From JAPPHA01 sp965220985 (GTDB taxonomy: Bacteria; Pseudomonadota; Alphaproteobacteria; Rhodobacterales; Rhodobacteraceae): DNA of 64,000 bases. Every line of letters starts with the position of its first letter. Positions within the stretch are counted from its first letter, which is position 1. The notes under the pieces are model-generated. The model did not search any database and was not told the DNA's origin. It worked only from the letters and a program-made list of their open reading frames with translations. The stretch lies in NCBI GenBank assembly GCA_965220985.1, contig OZ244854.1, positions 2,666,001-2,730,000 of the forward strand, in the 5' to 3' direction. Shown here piece by piece: positions 42,267-51,295 of the stretch. A program made the position numbers and the translations under genes.

Positions 42267-44683
42267 AATCACATGCACAAGCGGTCGTCATTGGAGGCGG
42301 TCTCGTCGGCTGTTCCATCCTCTATCATCTCACCAAGCTGGGGTGGAAAGACGTGGTTCTTCTCGAGCGCGATGAACTGACCTCGGGCTCCACCTGGCAC
42401 GCGGCTGCCAATCTCCACGGGCTGCACGACCACAACAACATCTCGAAGCTCCAGTACTACACCATGCAACTGTACCGGGAACTGGAAGAGGAGACCGGCC
42501 AGGGTTGCGGCGTTTTTCAACCCGGTTCCCTCTACATGGCCCAGACCGAGGATCGCGAACACCAGCTTCGCATCCAGGCTGCCAAGGCAAGGTACTTCGG
42601 AGTCGACTTCTACGAGTTGAGCCTTGAAGAAACCCAGGAAATGCACCCGCTGGTCAACCTAGACGGGGTGCGATGCGTCATGTTCGAGCCGGATGGCGGC
42701 AACGTGGACCCGTCCGGCGTCACCCACGCCTACGCAACGGGCGCCCGCCAGCGCGGCGCGGAAATCCACCGGTTCACTCCCGTCACGGCCACGACCCAGC
42801 GTCCCGACGGGACATGGGACGTCGAAACGCCCAGCGGCAACATTCATGCCGAGTGGGTGATCAATGCAGCGGGCCTGTGGGCACGTGAGGTCGCGGAACT
42901 CGCAGGCGTCGAACTGCCGCTTCAACCGACCGAACATCAGTATTTCGTGACGGAGACCATTCCCGAGATCGAGCAGCTCGGCAGGCGGCTGCCTTCGGTC
43001 GCCGACCGGGACGGCGAATACTACATGCGACAGGAGGGCAACGGTCTCTTGATCGGCGCCTACGAAAAACATCCCCAACTGTGGGCAGAGGACCGCACCC
43101 CTGCCGATTTTGGGCACGAACTTTTTGCCGACGACCTTGAACGCATCGAGGACAACATGCTGCGGGCGCTCGACCGGGTTCCGGCGGCGGCCACAGCCGG
43201 GATCAAGCGGGTGATCAATGGTCCCATGATCTGGTCGCCTGATGCAGCCGCGCTCTACGGCCCCGTGCCCGAGCTTCAAAACTACTTCTGTTGCTGCGGG
43301 ATCATTCCGGGATTCTCCCAGTCGGGCGGCCTCGGGCTGATGTCTGCCCAGTGGATCGTCGAGGGTGAACCTGAACTCGACATGTTCCCGTGGGATGTGG
43401 CGCGCTTTGGCAAGTGGGCCACACGGCAATTCGTCCAGGAACGGGTTGTCGACCAGTATTCAAAGCGATTCGCAATTCACTTTCCGTATGAGGAACGCAC
43501 GGCCGGGAGGCCGGTTCGAACCCGACCGATCCATTCGACGCAGCAATCCATGGGATGCGTGTTCGGTCTGAGCTATGGCTGGGAGCATCCGCAATGGTTT
43601 GCCGGCGAGGGCGGCGATGCGAGCGAGACCTACGGCTTTACCCGCCAGGCGTGGTTCGATGCGGTCGGACGAGAATGTCGTGCGCTGCGCCGAAGTGTGG
43701 GCATTGTCGATGTATCGAACTTTGGCAAGTACGTGGTGCGCGGCGAGGGGGCAGCCGAATGGCTCGATCGAATCATCGCCAATCACGTTCCCAAGGAAGA
43801 CGGACGATCATGCCTGACCCCGCTGCTTGGCGAGCGCGGCGGCATCGCCGGTGATTTCACCGTCACCCGGATCGAGCGCGAGCATTTCGTGATCATCGGT
43901 TCCGGGATAGCCGAACGCTACCACCAAAGATACTTTGCCAAGGTCCCGAAGCCTCAGAGCGTGCACTTCGAGAGTGTCAGCGACGCCTGGTGTGGCTTCA
44001 ACGTGGCGGGTCCGCGCTCTCGGGAGTTGTTGAGGAGACTGACGCAGGAGGATCTGTCGAACGAGGCCTGGCGTTTCATGCGTTCGAGGCGTTTCACGGT
44101 CGCCGGCATCGACGCTGTCGGCTTGCGGGTCTCGTTCACGGGCGATCTCGGTTGGGAAATCTACGTCCCGGCCGAATTCCAGGTCAAGTTGCACGATGCG
44201 CTCTTCGAGGCCGGGCGAGACCTTGATGTCTGCCCGGTGGGCAGCCGGTCGCTGCTCAGTCTCAGGGTCGAGAAGGGCTACGGGTCCTGGAGCCGGGAAT
44301 ACTCGCCCGAATACTGGCCCCACGAGGTCGGGCTGGACCGGCTGATCAAGCTGGAAAAACAAGAATTTCTTGGTCGCGACGCCTATGTCGAGATCTCGAA
44401 GCGTCAGCCACGGGAACTGCTCGTCAATCTGGCGGTGGATGTCGAGAACGCTGACGCATCTGGCGGTGAACCGGTATTCCTGCCCGACGGGACGCCAGTT
44501 GGCCGGGTCAGTTCGGGCGCATACGGGTTCTCGGTAGATCGGTCGCTTGCACTGTCGTTCATCGGTCTTGAGCACGCGGTTGTCGGCACGGAGTTCGATG
44601 TCGCAATCCTCGGCCGTCCACACAGGGCGGTCATGCTGGACAAGCCGGCATTCGATCCGGAAGGCAAGCGGTTGAGAGCCTGA
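42263..44683 (+). CDS. dimethylglycine/sarcosine dehydrogenase-like flavoprotein with GcvT domain
   Basis: Protein of 806 residues. The N-terminal DAO-type FAD domain (AVVIGGGLVGCSILYHLTKLG, then TSGSTWHAAANLHGLH, the His region that binds FAD covalently in relatives) runs to about residue 370, with CCGIIPGFSQSGGLGLMSAQWI. A linker leads to the aminomethyltransferase (GcvT) domain from about 440 (RRSVGIVDVSNFGKYVV, GRVSSGAYGFSVDRSLAL). Such fusions oxidise N-methyl groups and pass the carbon to tetrahydrofolate (dimethylglycine, sarcosine or N-methylproline dehydrogenases). The ATG at 42263 follows GGGAGG. After the Rieske demethylase it would remove a further N-methyl group. The exact amine is inferred. 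Confidence 0.9.
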   Translation: MKSHAQAVVIGGGLVGCSILYHLTKLGWKDVVLLERDELTSGSTWHAAANLHGLHDHNNISKLQYYTMQLYRELEEETGQGCGVFQPGSLYMAQTEDREHQLRIQAAKARYFGVDFYELSLEETQEMHPLVNLDGVRCVMFEPDGGNVDPSGVTHAYATGARQRGAEIHRFTPVTATTQRPDGTWDVETPSGNIHAEWVINAAGLWAREVAELAGVELPLQPTEHQYFVTETIPEIEQLGRRLPSVADRDGEYYMRQEGNGLLIGAYEKHPQLWAEDRTPADFGHELFADDLERIEDNMLRALDRVPAAATAGIKRVINGPMIWSPDAAALYGPVPELQNYFCCCGIIPGFSQSGGLGLMSAQWIVEGEPELDMFPWDVARFGKWATRQFVQERVVDQYSKRFAIHFPYEERTAGRPVRTRPIHSTQQSMGCVFGLSYGWEHPQWFAGEGGDASETYGFTRQAWFDAVGRECRALRRSVGIVDVSNFGKYVVRGEGAAEWLDRIIANHVPKEDGRSCLTPLLGERGGIAGDFTVTRIEREHFVIIGSGIAERYHQRYFAKVPKPQSVHFESVSDAWCGFNVAGPRSRELLRRLTQEDLSNEAWRFMRSRRFTVAGIDAVGLRVSFTGDLGWEIYVPAEFQVKLHDALFEAGRDLDVCPVGSRSLLSLRVEKGYGSWSREYSPEYWPHEVGLDRLIKLEKQEFLGRDAYVEISKRQPRELLVNLAVDVENADASGGEPVFLPDGTPVGRVSSGAYGFSVDRSLALSFIGLEHAVVGTEFDVAILGRPHRAVMLDKPAFDPEGKRLRA

Positions 44684-44691
44684 TGCGGCGT

Positions 44692-44815
44692 TGATCCGCG
44701 TGCACGAGACACGCTTCGCGGATCACGTTGCGGCGACCCATTGTCGCAAGCACCGCGAGGTGATTGATCGGCAGTGTGCGTTCACGGGGTGGTCAGTAGC
44801 ACCGACCGATCAATC
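44692..44815. terminator. hairpins between convergent genes
   Basis: Two inverted repeats fill the gap between the flavoprotein gene and thrS: TGATCCGCG (44692-44700) with CGCGGATCA (44717-44725), and GATTGATCGG (44762-44771) with CCGATCAATC (44806-44815). The second overlaps the thrS stop. Neither has a T-run, so rho-independent termination is uncertain. Confidence 0.35.
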
Positions 44816-46768
44816 GTCGCCGGCAAGATCCGGTGGCGTTGCTTCCTGAACCAGTGAGGAAATCGATTCGTCGCGCGTCATGACCTTGACCCCTTTGTGG
44901 CCGAGGCGCCGGATGGAGACGGTCTGGTCTTCGACCTCTCTCTTGCCGATCGCAATCACGACGGGGACTTTCGCAACCGAATGTTCCCGGACCTTGTAGT
45001 TGATCTTTTCGTTGCGAATGTCCGCTTCCGCCCGAACGCCAGCGCTGCGCAGCAATTCAACCGTTGCACAGGCATATTCATTGGCTTCGGAAACGATCGA
45101 GGCGACGACCACCTGGCGGGGGGCGAGCCACATGGGAAGATTGCCCGCATGGTTTTCGAGCAGGATGCCGATGAAGCGCTCGAAGGAACCCAGGATCGCC
45201 CGATGCATCATCACGGGCCGGTGCTTGTTCCCATCGGCACCGACGTACTCGGCCCCGAGCCGCTCGGGCAGGGTGAAGTCGGCCTGGAACGTTCCGCACT
45301 GCCACGCGCGTCCGATCGCGTCCGTGAGCACGAAGTCCAGCTTGGGTCCGTAGAACGCGCCTTCACCCGGATCGACTTCGAAACCGAGTCCATGCTTTCG
45401 GACAGCCATTTCGAGGGCCGATTCGGCCTTGTCCCAGATTTCGTCCGAACCGACGCGGACCTCCGGACGGGTCGAGAGCTTCACGTCAAACGTCGGGAAT
45501 CCGAGATCCCGATAGACCCGACTGAGCAAATCGATGAATCGCGCGGTTTCCGACTCGATCTGGTCCTCCGTGCAAAAGATGTGGGCGTCGTCCTGAACGA
45601 AGCCGCGCACCCGCATCAGCCCGTGCATCGACCCCGAACTCTCGTAACGATGGCAGGACCCGAACTCTGCCAGTCTGAGCGGGAGGTCGCGGTAGGATTT
45701 GGTGCCCCTGTTGTAGATCTGCACATGGCACGGGCAGTTCATGGGCTTGAGTGCGTTCACGCGTTTCTCGTTGGCATGTTCCTCGTCGATTTCGGTGATG
45801 AACATGTTCTCGCGATACTTGTCCCAGTGCCCCGACGCTTCCCACAGCTTGCGATCCACGACCTGCGGTGTGCGGACTTCCTGATATCCTCCAGCATCGA
45901 GGCGCCTGCGCATGTAGTCTTCAAGCGCGCGGTAGATCGCCCAGCCGTTGGGGTGCCAGAAAACCATGCCGGGCGCCTCTTCCTGCAGATGGAAAAGCGA
46001 CATCGTCTTGCCGAGCTTGCGATGGTCCCTTTTCTCGGCCTCTTCGAGCATGTGAAGATAGGCTTGCAGGTCCTTTCGATTCTTGAACGCGACGCCGTAG
46101 ATTCTCTGCAGCATCGGGTTGCGGCTGTCCCCGCGCCAGTAGGCGCCCGCGACCGACGTCAGTCGAAACGCGTCGGGCGGAATCTGGCCGGTGTGAACGA
46201 GATGCGGACCGCGGCAGAGATCCTGCCAGTGGCCGTGCCAGTACATGCGGACGTTCTCGCCCTCGGGAATGGCGTTGACGAGTTCGACCTTGTACGGCTC
46301 GTTGGACTGTTCGTAGAATTCGAGCGCTCGCTTTCGGTCCCAGGCTTCGGTTCGAACCGGATCCCGGAGCGAAATGATTTCGCGCATTTTCTTTTCGATG
46401 GCTTCAAGATCGCCCTGCGAAAACGGCTCTTCGCGGTCGAAATCGTAGTACCAGCCGTTGTCGATGACCGGTCCGATCGTGACCTTGGTGTCGGGCCAGA
46501 TTTCTTGAACGGCTCGCGCCATGACGTGTGCGCAGTCGTGACGAATGAGTTCAAGCGCGACGTCATCGTCTTTCATGGTATGGATCGCGACCGTCGAGTC
46601 GGATTCCAGTTCGCGCGAGAGATCGCAGTGTTCGCCATCGACCGTCCAGGAAATCGCCGCCTTGGCCAGCGATTTGGAAATGTCACCAGCAATGTCGAGA
46701 CCCGTCACGCCAGGCGAATATTGCCGGACGCTTCCATCGGGGAGGGTGATGTCAATGCTGGTGGACAT
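44810..46768 (-). CDS. thrS: threonyl-tRNA synthetase
   Basis: Class II aminoacyl-tRNA synthetase of 652 residues that charges tRNA-Thr. The N-terminal TGS domain (MSTSIDITLPDGSVRQYSPGVTG) is followed by the editing domain with HDCAHVMARAVQEIWPD and the C-RGPHL motif (LCRGPHLVHTG). The catalytic core has motif 2 RLAEFGSCHRYESSGSMHGLMRVRGFVQDDAH and motif 3 HRAILGSFERFIGILLENHAG, and the anticodon-binding domain ends the protein. The ATG at 46768 starts at the TGS domain; the open frame extends upstream to 46915 but that part lacks homology. It is divergent from the alpha/beta hydrolase. A tRNA-Thr gene lies 3.6 kb away. Confidence 0.96.
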   Translation of the reverse strand: MSTSIDITLPDGSVRQYSPGVTGLDIAGDISKSLAKAAISWTVDGEHCDLSRELESDSTVAIHTMKDDDVALELIRHDCAHVMARAVQEIWPDTKVTIGPVIDNGWYYDFDREEPFSQGDLEAIEKKMREIISLRDPVRTEAWDRKRALEFYEQSNEPYKVELVNAIPEGENVRMYWHGHWQDLCRGPHLVHTGQIPPDAFRLTSVAGAYWRGDSRNPMLQRIYGVAFKNRKDLQAYLHMLEEAEKRDHRKLGKTMSLFHLQEEAPGMVFWHPNGWAIYRALEDYMRRRLDAGGYQEVRTPQVVDRKLWEASGHWDKYRENMFITEIDEEHANEKRVNALKPMNCPCHVQIYNRGTKSYRDLPLRLAEFGSCHRYESSGSMHGLMRVRGFVQDDAHIFCTEDQIESETARFIDLLSRVYRDLGFPTFDVKLSTRPEVRVGSDEIWDKAESALEMAVRKHGLGFEVDPGEGAFYGPKLDFVLTDAIGRAWQCGTFQADFTLPERLGAEYVGADGNKHRPVMMHRAILGSFERFIGILLENHAGNLPMWLAPRQVVVASIVSEANEYACATVELLRSAGVRAEADIRNEKINYKVREHSVAKVPVVIAIGKREVEDQTVSIRRLGHKGVKVMTRDESISSLVQEATPPDLAGDD

Positions 46769-46966
46769 GAGGACGCCTTGTCGTCGATCTGGTGCCTGCT
46801 GCAGGCCGGTTTTTTTCGGTTGCGCTGTTTGGTCCGCCCGCCATCGGATGTCAACGCCATCACGGCAGTGCATCGAGTTCTTGCTTGATGGTGGCAGGAC
46901 GGCAACGTATCCCACTTCGGTGAAAATCCGAGGTTTGGCAACAGAGCATCAGAAGGACGCATTTCC

Positions 46967-47746
46967 GTGAGCGATGGACAACCGAAATTTCTGAACACCC
47001 GCCACGGTCGGCGGCTGGCCTACCACCGTCGCCACGGCACTGGCCCGGGTGTCGTGTTTCTTGGCGGGTTCAGCTCCGACATGGAGGGGACGAAGGCTCT
47101 GCATCTTGACCAGTGGGCGGCAGAGACCGGTCGGGAATTCCTTCGATTCGACTATTCCGGTCACGGAAGCTCGTCGGAGAAATTCGAGAACGGATGCATT
47201 GGAGACTGGTTCGAGGATGCGCGCGAAGCCATCACCGAACTGACCGAAGGGCCGCAGATCCTCGTCGGATCCTCGATGGGAGGATGGATCGGGCTGCTCG
47301 TTGTACGCGCCATTCCCGAACGCGTTGCGGGACTCGTCGGAATTGCCGCGGCACCCGATTTCACGGAGGACAGCGTGCTGGCCAACCTGTCACCGGAGGA
47401 GCGACTGTCGCTCAAAGCCAATGGCAAGATCGAAATCCAGTCCGAAGGCTACGATGAACCAACCATCTACACGCGCCGGCTCATTGAAGAGGGAAGATCG
47501 CGGCTGGTCTTGCGCTCGCCTCTGGTTCTCGACATGCCGGTTCGGCTGTTGCACGGGACTGACGATTCCGCTGTCGATGTGTCGGTGGCAATGCGGTTGC
47601 TGGAACACGCGCAATCCCGAGACATGCGTCTGACCTTGATCAAGGATGCTGACCACAGGCTTTCGACCCCTGCATGCCTTGATGCGATCATCGCCGCGAT
47701 TGGAGAGGTCATTGCTGCCAACGATGACCGAAGCCGAGTGGAGTAA
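46967..47746 (+). CDS. alpha/beta hydrolase
   Basis: Cytoplasmic alpha/beta-hydrolase of 259 residues with a GTG start preceded by AGAAGGA. The oxyanion region reads GVVFLGGFSSDMEG. The nucleophile elbow is LVGSSMGGWIGLL with Ser in GSSMGG. The acid Asp is likely in LLHGTDDSAVDV and the His in IKDADHRLSTP, so the triad is complete. It resembles the bacterial esterase/palmitoyl-thioesterase-like (ABHD10-like) group of about 250 residues. The substrate is unknown. It is divergent from thrS, with about 200 bases between them. Confidence 0.85.
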   Translation: MSDGQPKFLNTRHGRRLAYHRRHGTGPGVVFLGGFSSDMEGTKALHLDQWAAETGREFLRFDYSGHGSSSEKFENGCIGDWFEDAREAITELTEGPQILVGSSMGGWIGLLVVRAIPERVAGLVGIAAAPDFTEDSVLANLSPEERLSLKANGKIEIQSEGYDEPTIYTRRLIEEGRSRLVLRSPLVLDMPVRLLHGTDDSAVDVSVAMRLLEHAQSRDMRLTLIKDADHRLSTPACLDAIIAAIGEVIAANDDRSRVE

Positions 47747-47790
47747 AGCTGACGGGGGCCTTTGCCGGTTTCAAGCGCCGTGATCGGCAA

Positions 47791-47994
47791 TCACAAGATC
47801 AAGCCGATGACGACGAGCGCGAGTCCGATTGTCGACACGAACAGCCATGCCATATTCCAGGGAATCAGCCGACCAAGCTGATCCGTGAACTCTTGGTCGT
47901 CTTGTATCGAGCGCTTGGCGCGAAAGGCGATCAGTGCGCAATACAGGATCCCGAAGATCCCCGACATGGCGACAACGATTCCAGCAAGTACCAC
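47791..47994 (-). CDS. small two-helix membrane protein
   Basis: Predicted protein of 67 residues from a GTG at 47994 with a GAGAGG ribosome binding site eight bases upstream. Two hydrophobic helices (VVLAGIVVAMSGIFGILYCALIAF and MAWLFVSTIGLALVVIGLIL) flank a charged cytoplasmic-type loop, RAKRSIQDDQEFTDQLGRLIP. A longer frame from 48144 lacks a good start signal. The clean alternation of hydrophobic and charged segments suggests a real gene. No family or function recognised. It is convergent with the hydrolase gene. Confidence 0.6.
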   Translation of the reverse strand: MVLAGIVVAMSGIFGILYCALIAFRAKRSIQDDQEFTDQLGRLIPWNMAWLFVSTIGLALVVIGLIL

Positions 47995-48428
47995 GCGTGC
48001 AACCTCTCTTCGGCGACGACGAACCGCAGTTAGCCCATGTTGAGGGGGTCGAACAGCATTAGTTTCGAGGCGCGTCCTCGCGATGCACGTGTCAGGGTGA
48101 CAAGGGCACTCTCGGAAGACGTCGACCGCATCGCTTCGCCACATCTTGTCGAGTCGCTTTCCGGCGGATCGCGATATTCCGCGTGTTGCGACACCGAAAT
48201 CGGATTGGCTGTGGGTGTGGCGCGCGCTGGCTGCGAGATGCGAAATGTCGCATTCTTCAACATCCGGAAGTCAATCGCAGGTGCGGCGCCGGGCCTGTCT
48301 CAGCGTCGACCTGAAGATGCTGGGCTTGATCATGGTCATGGTGCGCTACGGAATTCTGCGGAATTGCAGATACTCCGAGCGCTCTTTCGAGGCCAAAAAG
48401 CCCGTCGAATCATCCCACTTCGTGGACA

Positions 48429-50126
48429 GTGAAGGTCGCCTCGGTTAAATCCGCGACGATGAACTCAGTCAGCAAGCTGTCGGCCCGCTTCGCGACGGTC
48501 CGCTCTCATCTCGATCCTTGGGCGATCGCCGCACTGGCGGTTGTCGTCATCGTGATGTTTCCGATCGCCGCTGTGGTGGCGGTGGCGACACTCCCGTCCG
48601 ACGGTGTGTTCTGGCATCTATTGTCCACTGTCTTGCCGCGGTATCTGAGCAACAGCCTTCTTCTGATGATTGCTGTCGGCACCATCACCGCGATCATCGG
48701 CACGGCAACGGCCTGGCTCGTGGTCATGTGTTCGTTTCCGGGTCGGGTATGGCTCGAATGGGCCCTGCTTCTCCCGCTGGCCATGCCAGCCTACATTGCC
48801 GCATTCGCCCTGGTCGATTTTTGGGAATACGCCGGTCCAGCACAGACGGCCATGCGCGAGTTCATGGGATGGACCAGCAAGCAGGACTACTGGTTCCCGG
48901 AGGTCAGGTCTCGGGCCGGCGCGATCATGGTGCTGTCGCTGTGTCTCTACCCCTATGTCTATCTGCTCGCCCGCGTCGCGTTTCGCGATCAGTCCGCGAA
49001 TGTCATCGAAGCGGCACGGACACTCGGTTGCGGTTTCTGGGGGCAGTGTCTCCGGGTGGCGGTACCGCTGGCTCGTCCTGCGATACTGGGTGGCGTTGCC
49101 ATCGTTATGATGGAAACTCTCAGCGACTTTGGCGCAGTGGAGTATTTTGCTGTCCAGACCCTGACGACCGGCATCATGACGACATGGCTGGATGCGTCCA
49201 ACGCAGCCGGCGCTGCGCAGATCTCGTCATTGCTGTTGATGATCGTTGCGATTCTTGTGGTCACCGAACGGCTGAGCCGGCGAAAGGCCCGCTACTATCA
49301 GAAGGGGCGAAAGGAAATCGCCCGTGTCCATGAACCGTTGCGCGGATTTCGAGCCATCGCCGCGACGCTGATCTGCGCCCTGCCTGTCCTGCTGGGCTTC
49401 GTGATGCCGGTCTCCATCATCATCTATCACTCCATCTCGAAAACCGAGGTCTGGAGCGACATGTCTCTTTGGTATGCGGCCATCAACACGCTCTACGTGT
49501 CGTTGACGGCCGCCGTGGTGACAATTGCGGCTGCTGTCCTCCTCGTCTTCGGCATTCGGGTATCGTACCGGGAAGGAGTCTCGCAATTGGCGCCGCTGTC
49601 GACCATCGGATACGCGGTTCCGGGCGTCGTTCTCGGCATCGGAATTCTCATTCCGCTGGCTGCACTTGACCACGCCGCAGCCGACCTCTGGCTTTACGTG
49701 AGTGGGACCGATCCCGGCCTGCTGATCACCGGAACTGGCGCTGCCATCGTGATTGCCTATTCGATTCGCTTCTTTGCATTGGCGTTTTCGTCGACAGAAT
49801 CGGCTTTCGGGAGGTTGCACCCTTCCATTGGGGATGCGGCGCGCTCTCTTGGCAAGTCGCCGTTGGCAACGGTCTGGCGTGTCTATCTTCCGTTGGCAAA
49901 AGGCGGCTTGCTGACTGCAGGTCTGCTGGTCTTTGTCGACTGCGTAAAAGAATTGCCCGCGACTCTGCTGTTGCGGCCGTTCGGCTTCAACACGCTCGCA
50001 ACACGCACCTATGATTATGCGTCATTGGAGGATCTTTCGCGTGCATCGTCGGCCGCCGTCGTCGTTGTTCTGGTCGCATTGACGTCTGTCGTCATCATGG
50101 CTGTGGCCTTCAGACGGCAGGCCTGA
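48429..50126 (+). CDS. ferric iron ABC transporter permease (FbpB-like)
   Basis: Tandem permease of up to 565 residues with about twelve transmembrane helices, typical of Fe3+ importers (FbpB/SfuB/FutB). Each half carries an EAA loop: ANVIEAARTLGCGFWGQCLRVAVPLARPAI near residues 190-220, and HPSIGDAARSLGKSPLATVWRVYLPLAKGG near 460-490. WEYAGPAQTAMRE and KELPATLLLRPFGFNTLATRTYDYA are family marks. The start is either GTG at 48429 or ATG at 48459; neither has an ideal ribosome binding site. No binding protein or ATPase gene adjoins it in this window, so it works with subunits encoded elsewhere. Confidence 0.88.
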   Translation: MKVASVKSATMNSVSKLSARFATVRSHLDPWAIAALAVVVIVMFPIAAVVAVATLPSDGVFWHLLSTVLPRYLSNSLLLMIAVGTITAIIGTATAWLVVMCSFPGRVWLEWALLLPLAMPAYIAAFALVDFWEYAGPAQTAMREFMGWTSKQDYWFPEVRSRAGAIMVLSLCLYPYVYLLARVAFRDQSANVIEAARTLGCGFWGQCLRVAVPLARPAILGGVAIVMMETLSDFGAVEYFAVQTLTTGIMTTWLDASNAAGAAQISSLLLMIVAILVVTERLSRRKARYYQKGRKEIARVHEPLRGFRAIAATLICALPVLLGFVMPVSIIIYHSISKTEVWSDMSLWYAAINTLYVSLTAAVVTIAAAVLLVFGIRVSYREGVSQLAPLSTIGYAVPGVVLGIGILIPLAALDHAAADLWLYVSGTDPGLLITGTGAAIVIAYSIRFFALAFSSTESAFGRLHPSIGDAARSLGKSPLATVWRVYLPLAKGGLLTAGLLVFVDCVKELPATLLLRPFGFNTLATRTYDYASLEDLSRASSAAVVVVLVALTSVVIMAVAFRRQA

Positions 50127-50324
50127 ACTCGACACCAGTCCCGCCGAAAAAGGCGATGGCATGGGCGCCAATGACATCCGTTGTCGCCGTTTGTCCGCCA
50201 GACGGCAGGTCGAGCCCGCCGTGTTTTGTCGGCAACACCCATCGATCGAATCCTGACCGCCTGCACCGAAATCTCTCGATGGGACTTGAAACATGACCCG
50301 TCTTGTCCTTAATGACGGCGGCTT

Positions 50325-50400
50325 GCCCTCATAGCTCAGCTGGTAGAGCAACTGATTTGTAATCAGTAGGTCGGGAGTTCGAGTCTCTCTGAGGGCGCCA
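50325..50400 (+). tRNA. tRNA-Thr (anticodon UGU)
   Basis: A 76-base cloverleaf: acceptor GCCCTCA pairs with TGAGGGC, the D-arm holds AGCTCAGCTGGTAGAGC, the anticodon stem ACTGA/TCAGT encloses loop TTTGTAA with anticodon TGT, and the T-arm contains GTTCGAGTC. The discriminator G and CCA are encoded. Confidence 0.97.
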
Positions 50401-51097
50401 GATTTCCTCCCGGGCAATCAGTGATGTGTCGCAAGGCTCCGCTGCGCGAATGTGACGGTGAGTTCGCGCGCGTTTCCCCGTTTGGATTTCATTTGGCGGA
50501 CTGTCACTCGCGCTCCGAACACGGGCAGTCGAGGATGAACACGAGATTCTGACGGCTTGTTCACCGCTTGAGGATTTGAACAAGCAGGTATCTTCCGAGC
50601 CGACCTCGACCCGCCGACGGCATGAATTGCAAAATTGACGACGTGCTGCCAGGCCCGGTCGCCCGATTGTTCGCCGCTTCTGTTCTGCGTGTTCGCGAGC
50701 GCCCCGAATCGTCGACGTTCTTCGCCTATAGCCTGCAATGCCGAATGGGGGCAGATTGACGGGTCAGTTTCGCTTCGCCCTTGATCGCGCGTGCCAGTCC
50801 TGCAACAAATGATTTCATTCGTTCTCGGAGGGTTGCGCTGTTTTTGGATTTCGGGTTTTCGGAACGGTCGTGGAGACGAAGTGAATTCGCGCGCCGTGGA
50901 ATTCAAATGCAGGTCGCCGCAGCGGTCGTTTCGAATGCCTTGCATGTTTCTGATATGGCGAGGCTTTTTCGGTTGCTCGCCAATTGGACGATGGCGCCTC
51001 GCGAGATCGCTTGGAGCATGGATGCCAGATGGATCCTGCCCGAATTGGGTGCGAGGGTTTCGATGACAGGATTTTCATTCGGACAATCGGAGGCAGG
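50401..51097. other. intergenic region without recognisable gene
   Basis: About 700 bases between tRNA-Thr and the small ORF before pobA. Overlapping open frames on both strands show no family features. No T-run terminator follows the tRNA within 100 bases. No repeat was recognised. Confidence 0.45.
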
Positions 51098-51295
51098 ATG
51101 AACAGTTGGCTGTGCGAAACCAACACCAGCGGCAAATTCGCATGGTCGATTCGTGATGCGGATGGGCGTGGCAGCCACGATCCGGTGTTGCGGGCAGGGA
51201 CCATGGTGAACGACTTCACATTGTGTCTGCACATGCGGACCAAAATGCCGTGCGCCGGGTCAGCATGCCGCCTCAATGTCGGGCGCACATCATGA
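51098..51295 (+). CDS. possible small leader ORF coupled to pobA
   Basis: Open frame of 65 codons beginning MNSWLCETNTSGKFAWSIRDADG with CGGAGGCAGG just before the ATG. Its TGA overlaps the pobA ATG as ATGA. pobA has no good ribosome binding site of its own, so coupled translation is plausible. No family recognised. It may be a leader peptide, a small protein or chance. Confidence 0.4.
   Translation: MNSWLCETNTSGKFAWSIRDADGRGSHDPVLRAGTMVNDFTLCLHMRTKMPCAGSACRLNVGRTS

Noticed and set aside
44897..46888. A 663-codon plus-strand frame opposite thrS
   Set aside because: It is an antisense shadow of the threonyl-tRNA synthetase gene.
50418..50945. A 175-codon minus-strand frame after tRNA-Thr
   Set aside because: No family features, no ribosome binding site, and amino acid composition typical of non-coding GC-rich DNA.
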